Shown one piece after another: positions 22,364 to 35,777 of a DNA stretch of 64,000 nt (position 1 is the first letter of the stretch; every line of letters begins with the position of its first letter). The notes beneath the pieces are model-generated. The model saw only the letters and a list, made by a program, of their open reading frames with translations, had not been told where the DNA came from and did no database searches. This stretch comes from Pseudalkalibacillus sp. SCS-8 (lineage in GTDB: Bacteria; Bacillota; Bacilli; Bacillales; Fictibacillaceae). The position numbers were made by a program, and so were the translations under genes. Location of the stretch: NCBI RefSeq assembly GCF_040126055.1, contig NZ_CP143541.1:310001-374000 (forward strand), in the 5' to 3' direction.

Positions 22364-22618
22364 ATGTATAACGTTAAGGTTTTCATCACTTTGAAGGAAA
22401 GTGTCCTGGATCCACAAGGAGCTGCTGTGAAAGACTCGCTCCACCGTCTTACGTACAACACTGTTGAAGATGTCCGCGTAGGAAAATACATCGAATTGAC
22501 GCTGAAAAAGGAAGACGGCGACATCGATCAGCAAGTCCGTGAAATGTGCGAAAAGCTCCTAGCCAACACCGTCATTGAAGATTACACGTATGAAATCGAG
22601 GAGGTCATCCCTCAATGA
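22364..22618 (+). CDS. purS: FGAM synthase subunit PurS
   Basis: An 84-residue small subunit of formylglycinamidine ribonucleotide synthase. It starts at ATG 22364 behind GGGGAGG. The sequence [19 protein letters not shown] and the [17 protein letters not shown] block are diagnostic. PurS joins PurL and PurQ and helps channel ammonia from glutamine. It overlaps purQ by four bases. Confidence 0.97.
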   Translation: MYNVKVFITLKESVLDPQGAAVKDSLHRLTYNTVEDVRVGKYIELTLKKEDGDIDQQVREMCEKLLANTVIEDYTYEIEEVIPQ

Positions 22619-23298
22619 AGTTTGCGGTAGTCGTTTTCCCAGGATCCAACTGTGACATCGACATGTACCATGCGATCAAGGACGAGCTTGGCGAAGAAGT
22701 CGAGTACGTCTGGCATGACGACAAAGAGTTAAAGCAATTTGACGGCATCCTCATCCCCGGTGGATTTTCTTACGGAGACTATTTACGAAGCGGATCCATC
22801 GCCCGTTTCTCGAACGTGATGGAGTCCATTTACGAAGCGAACCAGGCTGATAAGCCGATTCTGGGCGTCTGCAACGGGTTCCAGATTTTACTCGAAGCAG
22901 GACTGCTTCCAGGAGCGATGCAACGGAATGAAAAATTGAAATTCATCTGTAAGCAGGTCGAGCTTGAAGTAGCCAACAATGAAACGATGTTCACCTCTCT
23001 ATATGAAAAAGGGGAAAAGATTACGATTCCGGTCGCGCACGGCGAAGGGAACTACTATTGCGATGAAGCGACGTACGCAAAGCTCGCAGAAAACAACCAG
23101 ATCGCCTTCACCTACACGACAAACATCAACGGCTCGAGACACGGAATCGCCGGCATTACGAACGAAAGAGGGAACGTCCTCGGAATGATGCCGCATCCAG
23201 AGCGGGCGGTCGACGAGTTGCTCGGAAGCGCTGACGGACTGAAGCTGTTTCAATCAATCGTGAAATCTTGGAGGGAAGCACATGTCGTATCTTCATGA
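22615..23298 (+). CDS. purQ: FGAM synthase glutaminase subunit PurQ
   Basis: A 227-residue class I glutamine amidotransferase that supplies ammonia to PurL. The nucleophile is Cys86 in [11 protein letters not shown]. The catalytic His and Glu lie in [11 protein letters not shown] near residue 195, and [11 protein letters not shown] opens the protein. It overlaps purS by four bases and purL by 17, so the three subunits are translationally linked. Confidence 0.97.
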   Translation: MKFAVVVFPGSNCDIDMYHAIKDELGEEVEYVWHDDKELKQFDGILIPGGFSYGDYLRSGSIARFSNVMESIYEANQADKPILGVCNGFQILLEAGLLPGAMQRNEKLKFICKQVELEVANNETMFTSLYEKGEKITIPVAHGEGNYYCDEATYAKLAENNQIAFTYTTNINGSRHGIAGITNERGNVLGMMPHPERAVDELLGSADGLKLFQSIVKSWREAHVVSS

Positions 23299-25507
23299 AC
23301 CAACCGCAGAAATGATCAAGGAACAGAAGCTGTATCAGGAAATGGGCTTGAACGACGACGAATTCGCGATGGTCGAGTCGATCTTGGGACGCCTTCCGAA
23401 CTATACGGAAACCGGTCTGTTTTCCGTCATGTGGTCCGAGCATTGCAGCTATAAAAACTCGAAGCCTGTCCTACGAAAGTTTCCGACAGACGGCGAACGT
23501 GTCCTTCAGGGTCCTGGAGAAGGAGCGGGAATCGTTGATATCGGTGACGATCAAGCGGTTGTTTTTAAAATTGAAAGCCACAATCATCCCTCCGCAATCG
23601 AGCCATACCAGGGGGCAGCAACAGGTGTCGGCGGAATCATCCGTGACGTGTTCTCAATGGGTGCCCGCCCAGTCGCGTTGCTCAACTCGCTCCGTTTCGG
23701 AGAGTTGACATCTGACCGTGTGAAGTATTTGTTCGAGGAGGTCGTCGCCGGAATCGCAGGCTACGGGAACTGTATCGGAATCCCGACGGTCGGCGGTGAA
23801 GTGCAGTTCGATGCGTCTTACGAGGGCAATCCACTTGTGAACGCGATGTGTGTCGGTGTCATCGACCATAAGGATATCCAAAAGGGTCAGGCGAACGGAA
23901 TCGGCAACTCGGTCATGTACGTTGGGGCAAAGACGGGCCGTGACGGGATCCATGGTGCGACGTTCGCGTCCGAGGAGCTGAACGATGCGTCCGAGGAAAA
24001 ACGTCCAGCTGTCCAGGTCGGCGACCCGTTTATGGAAAAACTTTTACTAGAAGCGTGTTTGGAGCTCGTCCAATCAGATGCACTTGTCGGTATTCAGGAC
24101 ATGGGGGCAGCAGGTCTGACTTCGTCCTCAAGCGAAATGGCGAGTAAGTCAGGTGTCGGAATTGAAATGAACCTTGACCTGGTGCCTCAGCGTGAAACGA
24201 ATATGACAGCATATGAAATGATGCTTTCAGAGTCCCAGGAGCGTATGTTGATCGTCGTAAAAAAAGGACGAGAAGACGAAATCAAGAAGATTTTTGAGAA
24301 GTGGGGATTAGAGGCTGTGACGATCGGTCAGGTTATCGAGGAAAAAGAACTCCGCTTGCTTCACAACGGTGAGGTCGTCGCAAACGTGCCGGTTGATGCG
24401 CTAGCAGAAGAAGCACCGGTATACCATAAGCCGAGCGCTGTGCCTGCCTATTACGAAGCCTTCCAATCACAAAATCCATACGTGCCACAACTTACCGATT
24501 ACAAAGAGACATTGTTGAAGCTGTTGGCTCAACCGACAATTGCAAGCAAGTCATGGGTATTTGATCAGTACGATCATATGGTCCGCACGAGCACGGTCGT
24601 ATCTCCTGGTTCTGACGCAGCTGTCGTCCGAATCCGTGGTACACGAAAAGCGCTAGCAATGACAACAGATTGTAATTCGCGCTATCTGTACCTAGATCCT
24701 GAGGTCGGCGGAAAAATCGCAGTCGCTGAAGCGGCACGGAACATCGTCTGTTCAGGTGCTGAGCCTCTTGCGATTACAGATTGCTTGAATTTCGGAAACC
24801 CTGAGAAGCCGGAGATTTTCTGGCAGCTAGAAAAAGCGGTTGAGGGGATGAGTGAAGCGTGTCGTACACTTTCGACACCTGTCATCAGCGGAAACGTGTC
24901 CTTATACAACGAAACGAAAGGCGTAGCGGTCTATCCGACACCTGTAGTCGGGATGGTCGGGCTTGTCCATGACCTTGACCACGTGACGACTCAGGTCTTC
25001 AAGGCGGCTGGCGACGTCATTTACATGATCGGTGAAACAAAGCCTGAATTTTCCGGAAGTGAGCTTCAGAAACTACTACAGGGATCGATTTCAGGGAAAG
25101 CGCCAGAGCTTGATTTGGAAAAAGAAGCCCGCTATCAATCTCAGCTTTTAAAAGCGATTCAGAAAGGGTTTGTCCAATCTGCCCATGACATTGCAGAGGG
25201 CGGTTTGGCGGTCGCACTTGCTGAGTCGATGATGGACGCTGAACTAGGCGCATCCGTCACGCTGGCTGGAGATGAAGCAGCTGCTTTATTCAGTGAATCG
25301 CAATCTCGTTTTCTCGTATCTGTGAAGCCTGAGAAGGCCGAGCATTTTGAAAGTCTCGTAGATGCGACGAAAATCGGTGTCGTACTTCCTCGCCCGATTT
25401 TACGCATCGATACACCAGAAGGGAAAGAGCTCCTTTCAGCTACGAAAGAAGAGCTCGAGACAGCCTGGAAGGGAGCTATTCCATGTTTGCTGACATCAAA
25501 GGTTTAA
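23282..25507 (+). CDS. purL: FGAM synthase catalytic subunit PurL
   Basis: A 741-residue small-type PurL that converts FGAR to FGAM with ATP, using ammonia from PurQ with PurS. Starts at ATG 23282 after GGAGGGAAGC, inside purQ. Features are the N-terminal [14 protein letters not shown] (about residue 47), the ATP site [20 protein letters not shown] near 97, and the duplicated AIRS-like domains with [10 protein letters not shown] in the first half and [14 protein letters not shown] in the second. It overlaps purF by 25 bases. Confidence 0.98.
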   Translation: MSYLHEPTAEMIKEQKLYQEMGLNDDEFAMVESILGRLPNYTETGLFSVMWSEHCSYKNSKPVLRKFPTDGERVLQGPGEGAGIVDIGDDQAVVFKIESHNHPSAIEPYQGAATGVGGIIRDVFSMGARPVALLNSLRFGELTSDRVKYLFEEVVAGIAGYGNCIGIPTVGGEVQFDASYEGNPLVNAMCVGVIDHKDIQKGQANGIGNSVMYVGAKTGRDGIHGATFASEELNDASEEKRPAVQVGDPFMEKLLLEACLELVQSDALVGIQDMGAAGLTSSSSEMASKSGVGIEMNLDLVPQRETNMTAYEMMLSESQERMLIVVKKGREDEIKKIFEKWGLEAVTIGQVIEEKELRLLHNGEVVANVPVDALAEEAPVYHKPSAVPAYYEAFQSQNPYVPQLTDYKETLLKLLAQPTIASKSWVFDQYDHMVRTSTVVSPGSDAAVVRIRGTRKALAMTTDCNSRYLYLDPEVGGKIAVAEAARNIVCSGAEPLAITDCLNFGNPEKPEIFWQLEKAVEGMSEACRTLSTPVISGNVSLYNETKGVAVYPTPVVGMVGLVHDLDHVTTQVFKAAGDVIYMIGETKPEFSGSELQKLLQGSISGKAPELDLEKEARYQSQLLKAIQKGFVQSAHDIAEGGLAVALAESMMDAELGASVTLAGDEAAALFSESQSRFLVSVKPEKAEHFESLVDATKIGVVLPRPILRIDTPEGKELLSATKEELETAWKGAIPCLLTSKV

Positions 25508-26907
25508 ACGAAGAATGTGGCGTGTTTGCGATTTGGGGACACGAAGACTCCTCCCAGCTTACGTATTACGGGCTCCACAGCCTTCAGCATCGCGGGCAGG
25601 AGGGTGCTGGTATCGCGGTGACAGACGGTGAAAAGGTGAAGTTTCATAAAAACAGCGGGCTCGTGACCGAGGTGTTCAGCCGAGGCGAATTGTCTTCGCT
25701 TACGGGTAAAGGGGCGATTGGACACGTACGCTATTCGACGGCCGGTGGGACGGAGTACGCAAACGTCCAGCCCCTCGTCTTCCAATCCCAGCGTGGCGGC
25801 CTTGCCCTCGCGCATAACGGAAATCTCGTGAACGCGAATATGCTCAAGCAACAGCTCGAGGCACAGGGGAGTATTTTTCAGACGACCTCTGATACGGAAG
25901 TGCTCGCGCATCTGATCAAGCGCAGCGGTTTGTATAACCTGCGTGACCAGGTGAAGAACGCCTTGTCGATGATCAAAGGGGCTTACGCATTCGTAATCAT
26001 GACGGAAAACGGCATCATGGCAGCTCAGGATCCGAACGGATTACGTCCATTGTCAGTTGGTAAAATCGGCGACGCGTATGTCGTCGCCTCAGAAACGTGT
26101 GCATTTGATGTCATCGGAGCAGAGTATATCCGTGACGTACGTCCTGGCGAGCTGTTGATCATCAATGACGACGGGATCGAGAGTGATTCGTTCACCTCTT
26201 CGACGAACCGGGCAATCTGCAGCATGGAGTACATTTATTTTTCCCGTCCAGACAGCCATATTGATGACATTAATGTGCATACAGCTCGTAAAAATTTAGG
26301 AAAACGCCTGGCGGCAGAAGCGTTTGTGGAAGCGGACGTTGTCACCGGTGTTCCAGATTCAAGCATCTCAGCGGCCATCGGTTATGCCGAAGCAGCAGGC
26401 ATTCCGTATGAGCTCGGATTGATCAAGAACCGGTACGTAGGCCGGACGTTCATCCAGCCGTCCCAGGCCTTACGTGAACAAGGGGTCAAGATGAAGCTGT
26501 CTCCTGTGCGCGGGATTGTGGAAGGGAAGCGCGTCGTGATGGTGGATGACTCGATCGTCCGTGGAACGACGAGCAGACGTATCGTGCAGATGCTGCGTGA
26601 CGCGGGTGCGACCGAAGTCCATGTCCGCATCAGCTCACCGCCGATCGCCCATCCATGCTATTACGGCATCGACATTTCATCGACGGACGAGCTCATCGCA
26701 TCAAATTACTCAGTGGAAGAGATCCGTGAGATCATTGGCGCCGATTCTTTGGAGTATTTGAGTGTGAACGGGATGCTGGAGTCGATTGGACGCAATCAGG
26801 ACGAACCGAATTACGGACAATGCCTCGGGTGCTTTACAGGCAAATACCCGACGGAGATTTACCCAGATACGGTTTTACCACACGAAAAAGAGCTCGTTTT
26901 TAAGTAA
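25483..26907 (+). CDS. purF: amidophosphoribosyltransferase
   Basis: A 474-residue enzyme catalysing the first committed step, PRPP plus glutamine to phosphoribosylamine. An 11-residue propeptide precedes the N-terminal nucleophile Cys12 in [13 protein letters not shown]. The PRPP-binding loop [16 protein letters not shown] lies near residue 350. Four cysteines in the contexts [15 protein letters not shown] and QCLGC match the [4Fe-4S] ligands known for B. subtilis PurF, so this is an oxygen-sensitive, iron-sulfur form. The gene overlaps purL by 25 bases and is followed by a 470-base non-coding stretch before purM. Confidence 0.98.
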   Translation: MFADIKGLNEECGVFAIWGHEDSSQLTYYGLHSLQHRGQEGAGIAVTDGEKVKFHKNSGLVTEVFSRGELSSLTGKGAIGHVRYSTAGGTEYANVQPLVFQSQRGGLALAHNGNLVNANMLKQQLEAQGSIFQTTSDTEVLAHLIKRSGLYNLRDQVKNALSMIKGAYAFVIMTENGIMAAQDPNGLRPLSVGKIGDAYVVASETCAFDVIGAEYIRDVRPGELLIINDDGIESDSFTSSTNRAICSMEYIYFSRPDSHIDDINVHTARKNLGKRLAAEAFVEADVVTGVPDSSISAAIGYAEAAGIPYELGLIKNRYVGRTFIQPSQALREQGVKMKLSPVRGIVEGKRVVMVDDSIVRGTTSRRIVQMLRDAGATEVHVRISSPPIAHPCYYGIDISSTDELIASNYSVEEIREIIGADSLEYLSVNGMLESIGRNQDEPNYGQCLGCFTGKYPTEIYPDTVLPHEKELVFK

Positions 26908-26950
26908 AAGTACGAGGTATGAGTGGTTGAAAACGGTGATGTGGCGAAAT

Positions 26951-27330
26951 GAGCACCTTATAGAGGACGTATGAGTGCACGAAAACGGTGGAGTGGTGAG
27001 ATGAGCACCTCATGGAGGGTGTATGAGTGCATGAAAATGCTGAAATCGCGAAAAGAGCACCTCATAGAGGGGGAATGAGTGCCCGAAAATGATGAAATCG
27101 CAAAATGAGCACCTCATAGAGGGCGTATGAGTGTACGAAAATGATGAAATTGCAAAATGAGCACCTCATAGAGGGCGTATGAGTGCACGAAAATGCTGAA
27201 ATGGCGAAAAGAACACCTCATAGAGGGTTTTAAATGCCCCGAAATCGCTGAAAACGTAAAATGAGGGTAAAGAAAAGGGTTTTAAATGCCCTGAAAACCC
27301 CGAAAACGCAAAAATGAGGGCAAAAAGGGG
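26951..27330. repeat. 52-bp array, core ATGAGCACCTCAT, eight units, inside the pur operon
   Basis: The GAGCAC core (or its degenerate form) begins at 26951, 27003, 27055, 27107, 27159, 27211, 27263 and 27315, always 52 bases apart. The consensus unit is GAGCACCTCATAGAGGG, then GTATGAGTGCACGAAAATG, then ATGAAATCGCAAAAT. The last two units have drifted to GAGGG but keep phase. Each unit contains short complementary segments (GAGCAC/GAGTGC-like). The array fills almost all of the purF-purM gap; no gene or promoter was seen there. A second 52-bp array is at 35778-36100. Confidence 0.88.
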
Positions 27331-27378
27331 CTCTATCTGAAAAAGGTTTTTCATTCGTACCATTAGGGAGGCAATAGG

Positions 27379-28416
27379 ATGGCACAAGCATACAAGCAAG
27401 CTGGAGTCGATGTTGAAGCGGGATATGAGGCGGTCAAGCGCATGAAAAAGCATGTGGAGGGAACGACGCGCCCAGAGGTACTGGGGGGTATCGGAGCGTT
27501 CGGTGGCATGTTCGATCTTTCCAAGATGGATATCAAAGAGCCTGTCCTTATTTCAGGAACAGATGGAGTCGGGACGAAGCTGATGCTCGCTTTTCAAATG
27601 GACAAGCATGATACGATCGGGATCGACGCAGTCGCCATGTGTGTGAACGATATCGTTGCACAAGGTGCGGAGCCTCTCTATTTTCTCGATTATATCGCCT
27701 GCGGAAAGCTCACACCCGAAAAAATCGAGCAGATCGTAAAAGGGATTGCGGAAGGCTGTAAGCAGGCTGGTGCTGCTCTCATTGGAGGCGAAACCGCTGA
27801 AATGCCAGGAATGTATGACCCAGCGGAGTATGATCTTGCCGGCTTTACAGTCGGAGTCGCGGAGAAATCCAAGCTGATTACACCAGATAAAGTCCAAAAG
27901 GATGACGTGTTGATTGGCATCGCTTCAAGCGGAATCCATAGCAACGGCTACTCGTTGGTCCGTAAAATTTTACTGGAGAATCAAGGGTATGAGCTTAATC
28001 AAACGCTTGATCAACTCGGAAAAACGCTTGGAGAAGAGCTTTTGACACCGACGAAAATCTATGTGAAGCCTGTCCTTGAAGTCATCAAGAAATACGACGT
28101 ACATGGTATCGCCCACATTACAGGCGGCGGGTTCATTGAAAATATACCGCGCATGCTACCAGAAAGTCTAAAGGCTGAGGTGGATTTAGGCTCATGGCCG
28201 GTCCATTCCATTTTCAACCTCTTGCAGGAAAAAGGGGATCTAACCCTGGAGGACATGCTGGGAACGTTCAACATGGGAATCGGGATGGTGCTCGCTGTAA
28301 AAGAAGAAGAGGCGACGAAGGTCATCCGTACCTTGATTGAGCAAGGCGAAAGAGCATATCAAATCGGACGAGTGAAAGAAGGGGAAGGCATCACGTTTGA
28401 AGGGAGCGAGCTTTAG
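27379..28416 (+). CDS. purM: phosphoribosylformylglycinamidine cyclo-ligase (AIR synthase)
   Basis: A 345-residue enzyme closing the imidazole ring of AIR from FGAM and ATP. Start ATG 27379 after GGGAGGCAATAGG. Conserved segments are the N-terminal [30 protein letters not shown] near residue 57, the glycine-rich [11 protein letters not shown] near 137 and [13 protein letters not shown] near 240. Its stop shares one base with the GTG start of purN, so purM and purN are coupled. Confidence 0.98.
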   Translation: MAQAYKQAGVDVEAGYEAVKRMKKHVEGTTRPEVLGGIGAFGGMFDLSKMDIKEPVLISGTDGVGTKLMLAFQMDKHDTIGIDAVAMCVNDIVAQGAEPLYFLDYIACGKLTPEKIEQIVKGIAEGCKQAGAALIGGETAEMPGMYDPAEYDLAGFTVGVAEKSKLITPDKVQKDDVLIGIASSGIHSNGYSLVRKILLENQGYELNQTLDQLGKTLGEELLTPTKIYVKPVLEVIKKYDVHGIAHITGGGFIENIPRMLPESLKAEVDLGSWPVHSIFNLLQEKGDLTLEDMLGTFNMGIGMVLAVKEEEATKVIRTLIEQGERAYQIGRVKEGEGITFEGSEL

Positions 28417-29000
28417 TGAAGAATATCGCTGTATTTGCATCAGGTTCAGGCACGAACTTTCAAGCGATCATAGACGCGGTCGAATCCGGCGAGCTTCAAG
28501 CCGAGATTTCCTTGCTCGTTTGCGACAAACCGGGAGCGATGGCGGTCGAAAGGGCCGAAAAGCATGGCATCCCGACCTTCGTTTTTTCACCTAAAAGCTA
28601 CATAAATAAAGAGGCGTTTGAAGCAGAGATTTTAAAGGAGCTGGAAGAGGCAGATGTGTCGTTCATCGCGCTTGCCGGATATATGCGATTGATCGGGCCG
28701 ACTCTCCTTTTCAAATATGAAGGGAAAATGGTGAATATCCATCCTTCTTTATTACCGGCGTTTCCAGGAAAGGATGCAATCGGGCAAGCGATTGCGGCGG
28801 GGGTTACGGAAACAGGCGTTACCATCCATTTCGTTGATGATGGCATGGACACAGGGCCGATCATCGAGCAGGTTCCGGTTCCCATTGAAGAAAACGATAC
28901 AGCAAATCACATCCGGAGGAAAATCCATGACGTCGAGCATGCGCTTTATCCAAGGGTGCTTCAGAAATTACTACACGAGACAAAAATCGAAACATACTGA
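28416..29000 (+). CDS. purN: phosphoribosylglycinamide formyltransferase
   Basis: A 194-residue enzyme moving a formyl group from 10-formyltetrahydrofolate to GAR. It starts with GTG at 28416, sharing a base with the purM stop. It shows the nucleotide-loop FASGSGTNFQAI, the catalytic NIHPSLLPAFPG near residue 107 (Asn-His pair) and the Asp-containing HFVDDGMDTGPII near 140. The length is usual for bacterial PurN. purH follows after 15 bases. Confidence 0.97.
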   Translation: MKNIAVFASGSGTNFQAIIDAVESGELQAEISLLVCDKPGAMAVERAEKHGIPTFVFSPKSYINKEAFEAEILKELEEADVSFIALAGYMRLIGPTLLFKYEGKMVNIHPSLLPAFPGKDAIGQAIAAGVTETGVTIHFVDDGMDTGPIIEQVPVPIEENDTANHIRRKIHDVEHALYPRVLQKLLHETKIETY

Positions 29001-29015
29001 GAAAGGAGCAGGTTC

Positions 29016-31927
<2,912 letters not shown>

Positions 31928-31960
31928 TTGAAAATCACCTCGATTTTGGTGGGTTATTTT

Positions 31961-32061
31961 AAAGGGTGCTCGCTTTCCACGGGCGGTTCGGGAGCCTCCT
32001 CACAAAAGAGTTGCGGGGTCTCCCCTGACCCGCTTTTCCCGTAGGAGTCTCGCACCCTTCG
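31961..32061. repeat. short copy of the interspersed palindromic element, minus orientation
   Basis: AAGGGTGC at the left pairs with GCACCCTT at the right; inner parts CGCTTTCCACGGG and CCCGTAGGAGTC complete the stem. On the minus strand it reads GAGACTCCTACGGGAAAAGCG, the same core as at 16700 and 39268. Placed after purD, it may also help end that transcript. Confidence 0.75.
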
Positions 32062-32098
32062 TCACAATCAAAAAATATGGATGATAAAACGATAGTGC

Positions 32099-32127
32099 AA
32101 AAGCTCCCAGGATCGGGAGCTTTTTTG
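32099..32127 (-). terminator. bidirectional terminator between purD and the DUF2892 gene
   Basis: AAAAGCTCCC and GGGAGCTTTTTT pair around AGGATC. It can end both purD (plus) and the minus-strand gene whose stop is at 32143. Confidence 0.88.
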
Positions 32128-32142
32128 TTTTGTGGCAGTGGT

Positions 32143-32403
32143 CTATGATGGGTTGATTGGAGAGCCTTCTTTCGTCATGGATGCAAGGTCCATATGCTGA
32201 AGCTCCTGACCACGCTTGTAGAGATCGGTCATCGGGCAGTATTTTGTGATGCCTTCTCCGACCTTCATCGAGCCGAGCAGCATCATCCATAAATAGTTCT
32301 GGCGGTGTGGCTTACGACCGAGACGGGCAGCTGACCACGCAATCATCGTCAAACCGACCGTTATACGGATCAACGCATTGGCAGTACCGATATTCGGCTT
32401 CAT
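32143..32403 (-). CDS. DUF2892 (YgaP-like) membrane protein
   Basis: An 86-residue protein starting at ATG 32403, preceded by AAGGAGGAACCAAGCT on the minus strand; the open frame further upstream overlaps the leader of the next gene and lacks a site. The sequence MKPNIGTANALIRITVGLTM is typical of DUF2892 proteins, which have two short membrane segments (about residues 8-26 and 38-52). The C-terminus GSMKVGEGITKYCPMTDLYK contains the CP-x-x-x-L ending shared by the family. In other proteins this domain anchors rhodanese modules; here it stands alone and the function is unknown. It is divergent from yerA. Confidence 0.85.
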   Translation of the reverse strand: MKPNIGTANALIRITVGLTMIAWSAARLGRKPHRQNYLWMMLLGSMKVGEGITKYCPMTDLYKRGQELQHMDLASMTKEGSPINPS

Positions 32404-32541
32404 AGCTTGGTTCCTCCTTGTTATAAGTACTGTTGGGATGTGTTGGATTATGGTAAGATTGAATTTACGTATTGTACAAAAAATCTGACTTTTCAATTTG
32501 ATGAATACATACAAGACTACATACTCCGGGGTGATGAAATC

Positions 32542-34251
32542 ATGAAATGGACGAAGCAGCAGCTCCGTACACATATCGATGTTATACAGGGTGAAACACC
32601 ACCCACGCTCGTACTGAAAAACGCGACGTATCTCAACAATGTATTGAAAAAATGGATGACCGCGAATATTTGGGTTTATCAGGATCGGATCGTTTATGTC
32701 GGCAGTAAAATGCCGAACAACAAGGATGGCTGTGAGATCCTCGATTGCGAAGGTAAATCAATCGTTCCTGGCTATATCGAGCCTCATGTCCATCCATTTC
32801 AACTATATAATCCCCAGACGTTTGCTTCTTATGCAGGAAAACGAGGGACGACGACGTTCATCAGCGACAACCTGATGCTTTTACCATTGCCATTAGAGAA
32901 AGCGCTTTCTTTCATGACTGAAATCAATGAATTGCCATACTCCTTTTTCTGGTGGTGTCGATACGACTCGCAGACGAAGCTGCAAAATGAGGCAGAGGTG
33001 TTCTCGGACAAGATGTTCGACCAATTCCTCGATCACCCGTACGTCCTGCAAGGAGGGGAGCTGACGAACTGGCCGCAGGTGCTGAAAGGGGACGATCACA
33101 CGCTTCATTGGATGCAGGAAACGAAGCGACGCGGCTTGAAGGTCGAAGGGCATATGCCGGGGGCTTCTGAGCGTACGTTGACGAAAATGGCAGCTTTTGG
33201 CGTTGACTGCGATCATGAAGCGATGACCGGAGAGGAAGCGGTCCTTCGCATGTCACTCGGGTATACAACATCGCTCAGGTATTCATCGATCAGGCCGGAC
33301 CTTCCGGAAATCCTTGAGGAGATGCTTGCGCTTGGGGTCGAAAGCTTTGACCGGGTGCTCATGACGACGGATGGCTCGACACCAACTTTTTATAAAAACG
33401 GTGTCACGGACGAAGTGATCCGGATCGCCCTTGAAAAAGGTGTGCCGGTCGAAGATGCATATGCGATGGTGACCTACAATGTCGCACGCCACTATGGGTT
33501 CGATCATTTGTATGGCATGGTCGCGCCTGGTCGTTTCGCCAACTTGAACATATTATCGGATCCGCAAAATCCAACACCTGAAGCTGTCCTCTCGAAAGGC
33601 GTGTGGGTGACGGACGAGCCGAAGACTGAAGTGGATTGGGAAAGGTACGACATTAAGCCGTATACGTTTGACTGGTCCTTGAATGAGGAAGATTTGAGTT
33701 TGACGGCACGTGCGAGCATCGATATGGTGAACGCGGTCATTACAAAACCGTACGGGTCTGAAGTTGATTTTTCGACCGACGAGCTATCCACGGACCATGA
33801 TGAATGCTTTTTCGCATTGATCGATAAGGATGGGAAGTGGCGGATCAGTACGATGCTGAAGGGCTTCGCCACCCATGTATCCGGGTTTGCGAGCTCTTAC
33901 TCCAACAGTGGAGACATCCTCTTAATCGGAAAAAGGAAGAAGGACATGATTGCCGCATTCAATCGCATGAAGGAGCTTGGAGGTGGAATCGTCCTTACCG
34001 AAAACGGGAATGTCGTCACGGAAATTCCGTTGAGCTTGAATGGTGGATTTTCCACCGAACCGATGGAGACGGTCATGGAGCAGCAGGAACAGCTCGTCGA
34101 GGCTTTGAAAGCGAGAGGCTACACATTCGTAGACCCGATCTACAGTCTATTGTTCTTTTCATCAACTCACCTACCGTATATCCGGATTACACCGAGCGGG
34201 ATGGTCGATGTGTTAAAAAATGAGGTACTCTTTCCTGTCGTAATGCGTTAA
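32542..34251 (+). CDS. yerA: adenine deaminase-like amidohydrolase
   Basis: A 569-residue amidohydrolase-superfamily protein. I take ATG 32542 (MKWTKQQLRTHIDVIQGE) with the site GGGGTGAT; the frame runs up to 32407 without support. The metal-binding motif is GYIEPHVHPFQ near residue 79. HMPGASERTLTKMAAFGVDCDHEAMTG carries further likely metal ligands, and TTDGSTP holds the Asp near 277. The C-terminal domain is that of adenine deaminases. It is the YerA subfamily, placed next to yerB as in B. subtilis, and may deaminate adenine or another purine base. Activity is not proven for this subfamily, so the substrate is inferred. Confidence 0.85.
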   Translation: MKWTKQQLRTHIDVIQGETPPTLVLKNATYLNNVLKKWMTANIWVYQDRIVYVGSKMPNNKDGCEILDCEGKSIVPGYIEPHVHPFQLYNPQTFASYAGKRGTTTFISDNLMLLPLPLEKALSFMTEINELPYSFFWWCRYDSQTKLQNEAEVFSDKMFDQFLDHPYVLQGGELTNWPQVLKGDDHTLHWMQETKRRGLKVEGHMPGASERTLTKMAAFGVDCDHEAMTGEEAVLRMSLGYTTSLRYSSIRPDLPEILEEMLALGVESFDRVLMTTDGSTPTFYKNGVTDEVIRIALEKGVPVEDAYAMVTYNVARHYGFDHLYGMVAPGRFANLNILSDPQNPTPEAVLSKGVWVTDEPKTEVDWERYDIKPYTFDWSLNEEDLSLTARASIDMVNAVITKPYGSEVDFSTDELSTDHDECFFALIDKDGKWRISTMLKGFATHVSGFASSYSNSGDILLIGKRKKDMIAAFNRMKELGGGIVLTENGNVVTEIPLSLNGGFSTEPMETVMEQQEQLVEALKARGYTFVDPIYSLLFFSSTHLPYIRITPSGMVDVLKNEVLFPVVMR

Positions 34252-34297
34252 ACTATAAAAGAGAGGGAATTTGGGAAAACTAGGGGTGTTAGTACGA

Positions 34298-35392
34298 ATG
34301 CATAAAAAAGGATGGCTTGTTACGTTGCTCGTAGCACTTTTCCTGATTTTAGCCGCTTGCCAGGCGAAAGAAACGGCAACGGATGAGAAGAAACCGGAAG
34401 AAACGGAACAAAAGGATGAGAGGCCCGTAGAGGAAGAACCTGAGGAGCCTGAAAAGCCAGAGGAACCGGAGCCTGCTTACACATTTCCGCTGACGGGTAT
34501 AGGTACGGATGAAGCGCTGCACCCGAGGGTGATCGGCGTCATGATCAATAATGCACCTGAAGCTCGTCCTCAATCCGGACTCCATAAGGCGGATCTCGTT
34601 TATGAAGTGCTTGCGGAAGGACGGATTACGAGAATGCTTGCTTTGTTCCAGAGCGAACAGCCAGATCAGATCGGTCCTGTCAGGAGTGCTCGTGATTATT
34701 ACGTCCGCCTGAACAACGCTTTCGATGCAATTTACGTATTCCATGGCTGGAGCCCATCGGCAAAATCGATGCTCACATCAGGCAATATTGACTCATTGAA
34801 CGGGTTGTATTACGATGGGTCATTGTTCAAGCGTGTAGGCTTCCGAAAAGCACCGCATAACTCATATATCACGTATGACAACATTATAAAAGGCGCGAAA
34901 AAGAACAATTTCGAGCTGAAGCAGGAAATCAAACCGTTCAGCTTCATGCCGGAAGAGGATATTACGAATATCGAGGGTGATCCTGCGACAAAGATGACCG
35001 TTACATACGGCAAATACCAGGTCACCTACCGTTATGATTCAGAAAAAGGCATTTATCATCGTTATACAGGAAATCAACAGTCGGTCGATCGGGAAACAGG
35101 AACACCGATCGAATTGGAAAACGTCTTTGTGGTCGTCGCTGATCACCGAATCATCGATAGTGCAGGCCGACGCAACATCAACCTGACGAGCGGCGGAGAA
35201 GCGCTTCTTTTCCAGGAAGGGAAAGTACAGAAGATCGCCTGGATGAATGACAACGGCCGGATCATACCCGTTGAGGCGGTTATGAATCCTACGAAGGATG
35301 CTAAACCGGCAGAAGTCCCGTTGGTTCCGGGAAAAACGTGGGTCAACGTTGTGCCATCATCTGAATACAGTTCGAATGTAAATTGGGAGTAG
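34298..35392 (+). CDS. yerB: DUF3048 lipoprotein YerB
   Basis: A 364-residue secreted lipoprotein. With start ATG 34298 (MHKKGWLVTLLVALFL) the signal peptide ends at the lipobox ILAAC with Cys21; a TTG at 34271 is an alternative start. A low-complexity Glu/Pro/Lys spacer (to about residue 55) follows, then DUF3048: RPQSGLHKADLVYEVLAEG near 85 and QIGPVRSARDYY near 118. It should sit on the outer face of the membrane. Function is unknown. Gene order yerA-yerB-yerC is conserved in Bacillaceae. Confidence 0.9.
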   Translation: MHKKGWLVTLLVALFLILAACQAKETATDEKKPEETEQKDERPVEEEPEEPEKPEEPEPAYTFPLTGIGTDEALHPRVIGVMINNAPEARPQSGLHKADLVYEVLAEGRITRMLALFQSEQPDQIGPVRSARDYYVRLNNAFDAIYVFHGWSPSAKSMLTSGNIDSLNGLYYDGSLFKRVGFRKAPHNSYITYDNIIKGAKKNNFELKQEIKPFSFMPEEDITNIEGDPATKMTVTYGKYQVTYRYDSEKGIYHRYTGNQQSVDRETGTPIELENVFVVVADHRIIDSAGRRNINLTSGGEALLFQEGKVQKIAWMNDNGRIIPVEAVMNPTKDAKPAEVPLVPGKTWVNVVPSSEYSSNVNWE

Positions 35393-35410
35393 TTTTGAAG
35401 GAGTGATAGG

Positions 35411-35710
35411 ATGCAAATCGATAAACTAAGAGGGAAAACGCTCGATCAACTTTTCGACGCGATCCTCACGTTGAAAGACCGCGAAGAATGCTACCGGTTC
35501 TTTGATGATCTCGCAACGATCAACGAGATCCAGTCATTGGCTCAGCGGCTGGAGGTAGCGCGAATGCTTCGTGAAGGGTATACGTATCATAAGATCGAAA
35601 ACGAAACAGGCGCAAGCACCGCGACGATTTCGCGCGTGAAGCGTTGCTTGAATTACGGCAATGACACCTATGAAATGGCGCTGGATCGTCTAAAAGAAAA
35701 ACAAGATTAA
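35411..35710 (+). CDS. yerC: YerC/YecD family TrpR-like DNA-binding protein
   Basis: A 99-residue protein homologous to the Trp repressor helix-turn-helix fold. It has the sequence LATINEIQSLAQRLEVARML in the first helices and GYTYHKIENETGASTATISR as the DNA-reading part (about residues 56-76). Start ATG 35411 after AAGGAGTG. It probably regulates transcription, but no tryptophan-dependent role has been shown for this subfamily. A terminator follows directly. Confidence 0.9.
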   Translation: MQIDKLRGKTLDQLFDAILTLKDREECYRFFDDLATINEIQSLAQRLEVARMLREGYTYHKIENETGASTATISRVKRCLNYGNDTYEMALDRLKEKQD

Positions 35711-35717
35711 TAAGGAG

Positions 35718-35744
35718 AACGTCTGCAGCTGCAGACGTTTTTTC
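35718..35744 (+). terminator. terminator after yerC
   Basis: AACGTCTGCAGCTGCAGACG followed by TTTTTT: a perfect stem with a very short loop. Confidence 0.93.
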
Positions 35745-35777
35745 TGTATGAGGTGGTGGAAATGGAGAAGTCGCGAA

